Positions 22,489 through 33,354 of a stretch of DNA of 64,000 nt are shown here, piece after piece. The stretch's first letter is position 1. Each line of letters begins with the position of its first letter. The stretch comes from Silene conica (Eukaryota; Streptophyta; Magnoliopsida; Caryophyllales; Caryophyllaceae), in assembly GCA_029255685.2 (NCBI GenBank), contig CM055311.2:4574269-4638268 (forward strand), given 5' to 3'. The translations under genes and the position numbers were made by a program. The notes below the pieces were generated by a model. It was not told the DNA's origin and did not search any database. It was given only the letters and a program-made list of their open reading frames with translations.

Positions 22489-25400
22489 ACTCCAAGTAAC
22501 CAAGTATTGCACTCATCGTAGTATCTAAGACCAAAGACAAGGGGTGAGTGAACTGGCGGAATAAAACCGCAAATCAACACTTCCATTTCAATATCGATTT
22601 CAAACTCCGAATATAACTCAATAACAGAGGTCACACTGGACCGTAAACATAACTCGGCACAAAGGCCCCGGAACTCAATACGAGCACTTAATCTCAATAT
22701 CCATCTCAACATCAGTATCAATATCGTCAAAGGTTCCCAGAACCGTGCTCAACACTTAAAGTACGAACTTTAAGTTACTCACCCACAAGTTAAGGTCACA
22801 GAGGACGAAAATAAGGAAAAGAATGCAATACTAATTATCCGCAACCAATATATCAATCCCCTGTACCCGTATACTCCAATTCGGTCGTAAACCAGTAATA
22901 TAATGATTCTCTAAATAAAAGGGACCATCGATGTCTCATAACATATGAACACTACGATATATACAATAAAATACACAATATCAATTTCTCAATAATTATC
23001 AACATATAAATAGTCATCAAAACATGTCAGCTTGAATAAATATTGAAGTACATAGATTCTATAAATTAATTAGCACATATATATATATATATATCCCCGA
23101 ACAAGAATAAGAATAATAAGATCGGTAGAATCATGTTACGCAGCCAAAACAGAATCAAAGCAGCTAACACATATATACCCTTGAAATTTTTTTACACAAC
23201 TTAACACATTTACCCTAATGTAAGCCATCAGCAACTCCTAGTTCATAATTGACAAATTAAAACCTTCCATGCTTATAATCATATTATCGAAGCAAAGTCA
23301 TATTCAACACTCATATTTTGGAAAGGCATAAGGTAAACTTAATTAACGTATTTAGACATGGAGCATTGAGATGTTTCACGAGGTATACATCAATCATAGG
23401 CTACAAGACCGCTTAACATTCCTAGATATCAATCAGTTAAAATCACTTAGTTACAATTCTCATCTACTCACATTACATCATTTATCATGAAACTATTCAT
23501 ATATATGTCTTACAAACTAAAAAGGTTTATATAATGCGCATCAATTAACATTCGGGCAGAATTTCGTCAACACGTAGCTACATAATTTGTCACATTGCAA
23601 ACAATCACTATAATTATCCAAAACATCAAGCATTATCATGAATAATCATCAGTTTAAAACATTTGAACTTTTGAAGCATTGAAGTGGTAATTTGTGACAA
23701 TTTATAGATACGAGTCGAAAGACATTATTACACGTTATAGATCGAAACAATATTACACGGAGATATTCTGACTCTTCTTTACTAAAACATTGTTGTTGTA
23801 GTTCATGAATTATGAAAATTTTAACGATAAAAGTAAACGAATTTACAAGGCTAGTACTCCCATAAATCACATGTCAACCAAGTACCAATTCCATACATCG
23901 TGATCAGATTTTAATTATAGCAATATGCAATTCACTTTATGGCATACCAATATACCTAGAGAAAAACTATAAAGATTATAATCGTAGGGAACTAGACAGA
24001 GATAAAGCATCAATATACGAAAGAACATCAACAAGATTCACATTGTTCAAAATAATCACAATTACGTATAACAATTAGATTGCTATATCATGCTAATAAG
24101 TTTACCAGTTGAATTTCAATCTACCACTTGGCAAGACTCTTCTCCGATAAACATGATTTTAACATCACATACGAACATCACATAATTATATTGAGGCATA
24201 ACACTAGAAAGTAAGAGTGTCGGTATAATTGAAACGATCCCATATTAAACTTGACGAAATAAACAAGGTTACGCTGTCATATAGTAAGGTTCATATTCAT
24301 AACATATGCATAATTCACATATCAGGATATCACGTGGTCACATCACATAATTCACCTTTGATTAAACTACCATATGAAACTTATATAACTCGCGATTCCA
24401 ACAATCAAACATCATGTTGCAACTTCCAAAAATTATAATTAAATAACTGTTCAGCCATTTTGTGAACCATTATAGTTTTTGAGAAATATGATGGATTCTC
24501 TAATCATAGGAAAAGGAATAAAATGCAAAACTTAAGGGAATTATACATAAACCATAAATACATTTTAAATGGTTCCTCGTTCAAAAACATGGGTCAAAAC
24601 AGAACTGGGCAGTGACAATCTGACCAGTGTCAACTAAAATATTTATTTCTCTCAAATATAAGTCGTTTTAACATGAATCCAAATCATTGGAAGCTAATTC
24701 AGAAGCTCATCATACATAAAATTTTAATACACATATAGAGAACACATTTAAACGGCAGCTCTCACAAGCAAGGTAACATTCTGAAAATTTATCAAAAGAA
24801 AATTTGTGTTCCTTATAATCACTTCACACTATCACATTTAGACATAATCATTATTTTTCCAAAACATGTTGTCATGTCATTTGAAGCATTGAGATCACAT
24901 TGTACCAAATTAACAGGTATTCGTTATTTTCAAACCGAAATTCTCATCTACAAGGCGGTGAGATTGAGAAATTGAGAAGTAACATCACGAAATAATTCAA
25001 TAGTTATACCTGTATGAACAATGCATTAGTTCCTACAATCGTAACTATCACAACATAATAGTAAGTAAATATGTATTCCAGAAATCACCAAGGTGCCACT
25101 TGTTGAAACATGACTCTATAACCAAACTAATTGTGTGTAAATAGAAATTGTCATGTAAACCTTAAGTACGATCTATGCAACACATAACTATATAGCATTC
25201 ATAGCTTGGTGTAGCACATTCCGCATATCACTATACATGGATTACTATAATATCTGAATCTGATCCTTCATATCCAAATATCAACCAATATATTACATAG
25301 CTACAATAGTCATTTAATAACCATATACCATATGAACATTCCAAACACCAACATACTATGATCACATAACTCTAACCATTGTTCAACAATTACACCTCCA

Positions 25401-25760
25401 AACTCTGAAAATTTTAATTCAATCATCCGTATCGATCCACATTTCATATCATATATATCCTTACAACGCACATCTTTGATCATAATTCACATATTACTTA
25501 CCTCATTCTTCTCCTGCAAGAACGTTAGTAAAATATAACTAGGTCACTATATAGTCTACCTCACTACTCAATTACTCTCTTTTGGTTCCCGAGACAGAAC
25601 AGAAAGGGCCCAGGTTTGGTGTGAGGGGGACCCTAACTCATCTCGTTCCTTTTTGGGGCTCCTATCAGTTTCATCTCGGGGTTCATTTTATTTGACTCTT
25701 CCTAGGTTCATTATTATTCATTTGGTTTAGGCCTGAGGATCGTTCTCTCTAATACCACTT
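22489..25760 (-). repeat. Outer Ty3 element internal region, PBS side
   Basis: About 3.3 kb of AT-rich DNA continuing 12568-13020, with no ORF I can support and no gag or pol homology. The last 150 bases (about 25610-25745) are homologous to the Tekay leader in reverse complement. The PBS at 25746-25757 reads TGGTATTAGAGA on the minus strand, two mismatches from the initiator-Met site, so this copy's priming may be impaired. Several stretches resemble the inner element's internal region. Confidence 0.7.
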
Positions 25761-27530
25761 TGTAACACCCCGATTTATTAAGGAGCCTTTAGCAAGACAA
25801 CCTCAGTAAATAGAGTTGTTACCATCTCGGAATGTCCGAGGTAGTCAATAATAAAGTAAACCAAACCAAAGTACTTTATATAAAACAGATAAAATTTAAA
25901 CTTTGATGTTACAAAACTATATGTATAGAAAAAAAAAGTACAACTGATTACATCTATGTATGTGATCTAATTCTAAGTAAGTCCAAGCCATGTCTCTCTC
26001 CATGCCCGGGCTCCTAATCCAACCGTCTCTGACCTGTATAATCTACTCCCCATTTCGGATCATCGTAGGTGTCACACGAATACACAGGGTCAACCATGAG
26101 GTTGAGTAGGAAAACATCAATAAGACATAAATGACAATAGATCAGAACACCACTCCGTCTCCATGTCACCAGTCATCCACTTCACCTCCATCACACCACT
26201 CCTTTCATCACACCACACCTCCAACACACCACACTTTCCATCACACCACACCTTCCATGGCCATATCACAAGTCCCGTATCACAAGTCCCAATATCACAA
26301 GACCCAGTATCACAAGACCCAATTCTCCTCTCCACATCATACAATAACATTCAAGATAAATAATAACGTCTCGACAACAATAATAAACATTGTATACCAA
26401 TCTCATAATAAACAAACAGTCTCATTACGTGACATAGTATAATTCTCAGTCCATTCCCCTACCTCGATTTGTAGAACGATAACCGAACAGCTGCCAGAAA
26501 TATCCCACTTTGAGCTCGGTTCCTATAAATAGTACTTACTATCAAATTCTATTCGTACAACCAACCACTACTAATTGCGTACTTGATCATGTTCATAACG
26601 ATTTACTTGTCACACAATGTAAGTATACATATCAATTAACATTAACTCATTATTCATATCAATCATCATTAGCCAATTATAAACTTACTAAAAATAGACT
26701 TACTTCATATATAGGCTTACTAAATATAGCAAGAATTCAAATAACCAAATATTAATATTATCAAGAGCAATAACAATATAAGTAATTAATAATAATCATA
26801 ATGCTCGTTGACAATAATATTAATCATAACAATTCTAATAATATGATTAGTAATAATAATAACATATATAACACACAACCATACAATTATAAATTCATAA
26901 TAGTAATAATATACAACATTACAACATTAATGTTAACAAACCTTACTAATAACATTAATAATATCATTATCATTATCATTCCACCATTTCAATAACAATA
27001 ATAATAATAATAATATAAATACTATTATTATCATAAAATCATAAAATCATAAAATCATAATATCATAATATCATAATATCACTTACACACCAATAATGGA
27101 TGAACAATAAACAAGTAACAACAATTTGACCAAGACCAAATAAAAGAAAACGTAGCAAACACCAACAGCCCCCACCGAGACACAACCTCTGACCAGTCCG
27201 TTTTGACGACCCAAACAACCACCCTACAAAGCCACAACCACCACCCTTCCACGGTGGTCATGACCACTATACTATGACGCACCCCCTGACACTAAACACC
27301 ACCCCTGACTCGACTCTATCAGCCCGCGACACTGGTTTCAAACACCCCTGGTCACAACCCCAAATTCCGAATTCGTGACTGACACCCTGCCAAAACACCA
27401 CGACTAACACCTGTAGCAACCCCTGCTTTCTCCAGTGGCATCACCAGGCTCACCTCTGAGCCGCGGTGGTTCCAGGGAGGAAGCTAGTGGATGTCGACAA
27501 GCACCACCACTACCAACAAACGTTAAGAAA
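25761..27530 (-). repeat. Outer Ty3 element 5' LTR, main piece
   Basis: Starts TGTAACACCCCGATTT at 25761 beside the PBS. Contains microsatellite-like AT stretches (26760-27075), including ATCATAAA repeats, and the block shared with 6097-6443. It stops at about 27530 where the Athila-like cluster begins. Compared with 11725-12567, about 660 bp are missing before it resumes at 60199. Confidence 0.75.
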
Positions 27531-28859
27531 CGAATAAAAGCGATCCTACAGGAATAAGAGTCGACCGACCTACTATTTAGGTCGGCCGACCAGGCCTCTG
27601 TTATGGAAAGTCCAGAAATCCTGAAGCCCGTGAATAGGTTGACCGACCCACATAGTAGGTCGACCGACCTCTGCGCAGACCCTGAAGCATTCCGAAGCCC
27701 ATTAACGTGTTAGAGTCTTAAGGAAACTCCTAAATTCCGCCTATATAAGTTAATCTTATGTTTAGGGTTAATTATCGAGTTCCTAATTCAGAAATAATCA
27801 ACTCTTAATAGAGAGAATTATTGAGAGTAATTTAGTTTCATCTGTAGTTGTAATCTTTCAATATTCTCAAACACTTTTAGTTTTGTTCTTCAATCTTTCA
27901 AGCATTCATCAATAAAGTTTGTTCCTTTTCTGCCTTAATCCTATTTCCGGTAATTCCTCTCTTAATTTCAGTTTTAATATTGTTCTTATAATTACTTGTA
28001 TTCGGTTTAAGTTAGAATCTCAAAGCCTTTATTTATAATTGCATGCTTAGATTAATGATCGCCATGAATTCCGTCTTTATTATTGTTATTATTTCAGTTT
28101 CTATGAGTAGCTAAATTTCATATGTTAGGATGTAGGGAGTAATATGCGTAGATGGTGCGAATCCCGAGACCGACTGTAGCAGGGCCTTGGTCGGCCGACC
28201 TCCGTCATAGGTCGGTCGACTGAGGTGTTGGTCGGCCGACTGGACTAGTTGGTCGGTCGACCAACGCGCGTATGTTTTCGGACTGTTTTAATTCGTAGAC
28301 TATAATAACCTACAATGAGACTCAAAGGAGACTTGTAGGATGTTAGTATTGACCTACCCAAGATTGAGAGATATGGGAAGGGCATTGGTTTATGTTTTAA
28401 GACAGCTAGGTTACTCAAGACTGAAAGGTATGAGACCTAGAAATTAGGAATCACCCTTATTGTTGACACCCAATAATTGTGAGACCTAGGAAATAATAGC
28501 ATAGGCCGAAAGGAGCTATTAGGTACCATAGACCGAAAGGATATGTTACACCCCTTACGCGACTGCAATACATGTTGACTTAGGATTTACACCATCGTAG
28601 CTATTTACTACCCGAACATCCTAGCATCTCTTTTTTCATCGTTTTTACATCTTCTTTTCAGTTTTATTCTTTATTATAATTGTTAGACTTAGTTCAAACC
28701 AAAATAACTCAAAACCCCCTCTTTATTGTTACTTAATAGATTAAAAATTAGCAAACATAATTAACCTTGTCTCTCTGTGTTTCGACCCTTACTATCACTA
28801 TCTATAGTTTTAGTTTGGTTTATAAATCTTATCTTTGACACCCACAACGACGGGTATCA
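27531..28859 (+). repeat. Athila-like LTR, plus strand, 5'-truncated and mosaic
   Basis: Ends GACGGGTATCA at 28859, five bases before the PBS. The LTR start (TGATGCGTG) and about 240 bp are missing. Its first part (to about 28010) closely matches the reverse complement of 59500-59955. The rest closely matches the reverse complement of 44760-45300 and 40183-40500. Contains palindrome pairs at about 27563-27675 and 28190-28265. Confidence 0.85.
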
Positions 28860-28864
28860 AATTT

Positions 28865-28882
28865 TGGCGCCATTGCCGGGGA
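28865..28882 (+). other. Primer-binding site, tRNA-Asp type
   Basis: TGGCGCCATTGCCGGGGA, one mismatch from the Asp-tRNA-complementary site used by Athila-type elements. Located just after the LTR. Confidence 0.85.
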
Positions 28883-28938
28883 GATGACGCTAGTGTTTAT
28901 TGTTTTTTGTTTATGTTTTCCCTTCTTCTTTTACCGTC

Positions 28939-29952
28939 ATGACCATCGCCCCTTTCCCACAACTCGAGCATGAACCATTGCATATCTATTGTGGTAGATT
29001 AACCTCTTTCCTTTCTCAGTCTGACTATCCTGTTAGTGTTGGGGAGGTTTGTCGTATCTTTTATAATGGAGTTACTGGTAAGACCCTGATCGAGATTGAG
29101 AGGAAGTGTGGATGGGAATTTTTAGACTTACCCTACGAGAAGCAATGGGAACTTCTCAAATGCCTTATCCAAGCCAGTGAGGATACGGAGAGGTATGAGG
29201 ACGTCATTATTAGTAGCCCGGATGTTCTTGTCGAGTGTGATCCTATCACACCTGTCACTGAAGAGTCACTCATTCTTAAGGATGAGTATGATAGGTTACT
29301 TGATTCCTTTTCCCTCCCCGTTGATGATACTGACTTGGATTTGGATACAGCTAATGAGTTACACCTTCACCCCTTGACTGACCAACCTATTTTTGTAGGT
29401 GTTAGTAATGAACATGTCCCTGATACGTTTGAACCCTCGGTTGATGAACCTTGTTTTTTGCAGGATTCTTCTATTGACATTTCTGATGTTTTTAATAATA
29501 TTAGTGAATGTTCTTTGCAAGGATCCTTTACAAAGGATCCTTCGGAGGCTTTGATGTGTTTTGAGGCATGTGCAGGTGAATCTCTCGTTCAGGAGGTTGA
29601 TTTGGATGCTCCAGAAATTGCGACTCTAGTGATAGAGTCTATAGGCGGTAGAAAGAGAGGTGTTCTCGATCGAGTAGTACCACTTACTCGATCAAATGAT
29701 GTAGAGAACGAGATCACTCAAACAAGTGATCATTTGGCTGGAGAAAAGAGCCCTAAGAAGAATAAACCGAGGAAAGTGTCGGCCCACGACTTGGGAGTCG
29801 ACAACCCCGGGAGATGGATGTCTAGAGCTATGGACGATGACCCACCCATCTTCACGGTGGAGAGAAACTCATCTACCCGAATCACCATGGCTGAAGGGGT
29901 AGCTTGTAGTCAGAGCCCTTGGTCAAAGAAACCATGCATCCTTCGCGGATGA
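28939..29952 (+). CDS. ORF of unknown function in the Athila-like unit (about 337 aa)
   Basis: First ATG in the open frame is at 28939, 56 bases after the PBS, in the position of gag. I do not recognise a domain. The N-terminal 90 residues (LEHEPLHIYCGRLTSFLSQ, VCRIFYNGVTGKTLIEIERKCGWEFLDL) have the alpha-helical, aromatic character of plant retrotransposon Gag, but I see no zinc knuckle. The middle is acidic and repetitive; the C-terminus (ACSQSPWSK) resembles the end of the protease fragment at 3699. A CTCGATCGAG-type palindrome pair lies inside it (29666-29695). No RT or integrase follows, so if expressed it would be a non-autonomous element's protein. Confidence 0.5.
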   Translation: MTIAPFPQLEHEPLHIYCGRLTSFLSQSDYPVSVGEVCRIFYNGVTGKTLIEIERKCGWEFLDLPYEKQWELLKCLIQASEDTERYEDVIISSPDVLVECDPITPVTEESLILKDEYDRLLDSFSLPVDDTDLDLDTANELHLHPLTDQPIFVGVSNEHVPDTFEPSVDEPCFLQDSSIDISDVFNNISECSLQGSFTKDPSEALMCFEACAGESLVQEVDLDAPEIATLVIESIGGRKRGVLDRVVPLTRSNDVENEITQTSDHLAGEKSPKKNKPRKVSAHDLGVDNPGRWMSRAMDDDPPIFTVERNSSTRITMAEGVACSQSPWSKKPCILRG

Positions 29953-31494
29953 CTTCTTCTTTTTGCTCGTTTCTGTTTTCTTAAAACTATTTTTCTATTT
30001 TGTTAAGATCTTTTAGTTTGCTTGCTTTAGATTTTCGAACAATTTTTGCTTTTGTTGCGTAGTTGGGACAAGTAGACTTGGTTCTGGATTTTTGCGCATG
30101 TTTTTGGGCGCATGTATAATGATTTTCAGGTTTGGGGAAGGTTAAATTGATTAATACAACTTAATCTCGCGACGAAGGAGGCTATTGTACAGGAATCTAG
30201 GTCGACCGACCTCCACCACCAGTCGGTCGACTAGACCCCTGCATTCCAGAAGACTAGCAATTGGTCGGTCGACCAGGGAGAGAGGTCGACCGACCAGCTC
30301 TCCTGTGCAGACGTCTCAAGGAATTTCGGGAAGCGTGCAATCACAATAGGGAAGCCCTTTCCTTATTTTATCCTTTATTCTTCCGTTCCTTCGTCTATTT
30401 TCAAACCTTCAAATTCTTTATTTATCACCCAAAACATGCTTAATCCCCGAAAAAGGTCTTTCCTTTGTTTGACTTTTTCAGGTACTCGGAGTGGCACTGC
30501 TGGCCACCAAAACCTCCCAGCTTACGCTGGTTTGGGGAGGTTTTCCCATGCGCTTGATAATCCAGTGAGTCTTTTCCTTTTTCCTTGGTTTTTACTTTTT
30601 GTTTTTAATTTTTTTTGAAACCTTTACTTAGGCTAATGCACAATGGGGACATTGTGCGGGTTGGTTTGGGGAATGGTTTCGTGTCACATGCATTGTTCCA
30701 TTGCATTTTATCACACGTTTATTGCATTTCTGTATTGCATTGCTTTTTCTTTATTTTTATTTGCATATACAAAATCCAAAAAAAAAAATAGAAAAAAAAT
30801 AGAAAAATTCAAAAATCTCCAAAAAAATGCACGTTTATTTTAGCATATAGGTCGAGTCGGAACGAGAGTATTTCAAGGATGATCTTTGCTATCTTACATG
30901 TTTATGCCTTTACATTGCCTTGTCAACTTGTTTTAGTATGAGAGTCTTTTGCATATCTACGAGTTTTTGTCAACTTGTTTTTCTTAAGACTTGACTTATA
31001 CCTTGGCAACCTACTATACATTCTGAGTTTTAGAGCTTATTTCCTGGTTTCATTTTTAAACCAGTTGTCTAGGATGTGAGTAGTACTCCCCCTTGGAACA
31101 TGTTACATCAATATGCATAAACATGAACTTGAATTGCTATATACTTGTTTTACTATCTCGTTTTGTGAGTCTTGGTACGTGCATTTGGGATCCCTTTTCT
31201 CTTATTTACCCATAAGCCCTACATAGCCAAATTTGCGTTTTTATTCCCCCAAAACTACATCCTATACTTAGCCTACCCTGCCAAGCTAGTATTTGTGGTC
31301 TTTGGTTTGTTTTTGAGGCATCTTGGTTTATATGCTATCCTGAGCAAAAAGAGAAAAGAAAGAAAAAAACAAGAGAAAGAAAAGAACATAAAAGTTCATA
31401 AAAAAGGAAAGAAAGAAAAGAGAAAACGAAAAAAGTCAAAAACGTACAGAAGTCAGTCGACCGACCACCATCATAGGTCGGCCGACCAACTGAC
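29953..31494 (+). repeat. Athila-like 3' non-coding region, plus strand
   Basis: Same block as 3700-5260 and the reverse complement of about 46790-48190. Contains palindromes at 30200-30295 and 31456-31490 and a purine-rich tract at about 31345-31440. The last five bases CTGAC are the left target-site duplication of copia A. Short ORFs here are low-complexity. Confidence 0.75.
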
Positions 31495-32492
31495 TGAGGG
31501 GAATAAAACGCGTATTCACCCTAAATATGCAGGATTATAATGAAATATGCAATTGTGAATATCGTCATAAGATTAAAAACATGAGAAAAGAAGTACAACC
31601 TTTAGTCCTCGCGCAAAAGGCCTAAGAACAGGAATTAATGTAAATTCCCTCCTATAACTTGCACCCAAGACTTAGTTTGAGACGTGGCCGCGTGTGCTAG
31701 AAATCCTCTCCAATTGCCTTGCAATATTGGGAGAGCTATTGAGTTTAGATGTGAGATCTGAGGTATTTGAGAAAAGAATGTCTCAAAACCCTAATTTTAC
31801 TTTCAGATAATTAAACAGTGCACCAAGAGTAGTTGATATAAGGAGAAGGACTCTCCTTATATACTACATGAGGCCGGCCGAATATAGGGTTTGGGTAGGA
31901 GTGGGCTTTCCACTCTTACCTTATCCTAATGCGTGATTCGACCCAATTAGCTATTATTTATTCGCGGGTTTAATTTATAAATCGTAACATGTTATCAGTT
32001 ATTAATACAGTCGATATATTAATAATGGTCTGATAAAATACGATATTGTATAATTACCTAAATTAATATAACTGTTTATATTAATTCGCGAATACAATAT
32101 TTAATTAAATATATAACTGTTTATATTTAATTTACGAATTAAACATGTAATCCGTATTAGCTAAAATTATTTAATCCGTATTAAATAATAATCTCAACAT
32201 CTTATTGACTAATTTAATAGTCAATACCTCTGACTAACTGTTTAGTCATATCCGGCAAAATGTGACTGTATTTTCATACCTTCACATCTCTCAAACGTGT
32301 CCTATAGGTGTGACGTATAGGGACCAGTTGACCACCGCCATCCGTATGACAATAACGTCAAACTTATCTAGCAAGCCAACCGTTATTGATAAACGTGGAT
32401 CAACTGGTAATAATACTAAAGTATGCCCTTGTGATCCTTAAAGAGATATAATAAGTCATTGTACTTAATTGTCAAGGACACCAGCCCCAACA
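31495..32492 (-). repeat. Copia A 3' LTR
   Basis: On the minus strand it reads TGTTGGGG...CCCCTCA. Near-identical to 39135-40132. Preceded on the minus strand by the purine tract AAGTGGGAGAT (32493-32503). Confidence 0.95.
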
Positions 32493-33354
32493 ATCTCCCA
32501 CTTGTCCGTACAAGGGTATGTTCAATGACGTTATCACACTACATGTGGAGGACACAATCTCCAACAAACTCCCACTTGTCCGTACAAGTGTAGGTGCGAT
32601 AACCGAATCTCATATCCTTTTAAAATTTCTCCCACTCAATGTAAGACAATTTGCAAATCCGCATTCGCAAAGGTCGTATCTCACAAGCGATCTGTATCAA
32701 GAGTGGTTTCCCCGACTAGAGAGTAACTTAACTGATAAAACGAATCTGTATTCGAGCATGGCCATGCATTTCAGTTACTACTCCTCGAGTGGCCCTGAGA
32801 AATGATAAAATCCTGATAAGGGTTTGGATATTTCCCTCAACTCGAATCCTGCCGATATCGCCCAGCATGAAATAACCCAGAAAAAATCCTCTTGGCCCCT
32901 GTTACGGTGACCGTGGGAAAGAAACCAAAGTTACCCAAAATCTGTCTTAATCTCAAGAAACAGTTGAAAGTCAAAAGACTCGACTCTAAGGAACACTATG
33001 GAGGTCCTATCCACGACCTGGCACCCAATGTTATAAAACATTTAGGACTCCATAACGATGTCACGGGGTGTCCTACGAGATATCCGTATAACTCGCCTTT
33101 GTGATTGGTCAGTCATCCACGTGACTTATGGCTCGTTGAACCCACCATCAACCAACGTCACAAAATGATTACCTGAGTTATCAGCTCAAGTGGGTAATCA
33201 AGGACCAAAACGATGTAATGTTAATCAGTTCACTTTGTGGTGTTCAAAATTGGCGTACAATTCCACATGAGAAACAAAACATTTTATATCATAACAATAA
33301 GGTTGAATAGAGTACACGAGAAAATGAATTATTACATGAATTCATAAAAGAGTA
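32493..33354 (-). other. Copia A 3' untranslated segment with duplicated PPT
   Basis: No coding function. The functional polypurine tract abuts the LTR at 32493. About 77 bp further in (about 32564-32597), CCAACAAACTCCCACTTGTCC repeats the LTR-start/PPT junction with small changes. The plus-strand ORFs here are antisense shadows, identical in copia B only because the copies are young. Confidence 0.75.

Noticed and set aside
32518..33104. Plus-strand ORFs of 95 and 70 codons, identical in both copia copies
   Set aside because: They are antisense to the 3' untranslated segment; identity reflects the young age of the copies, not protein constraint.
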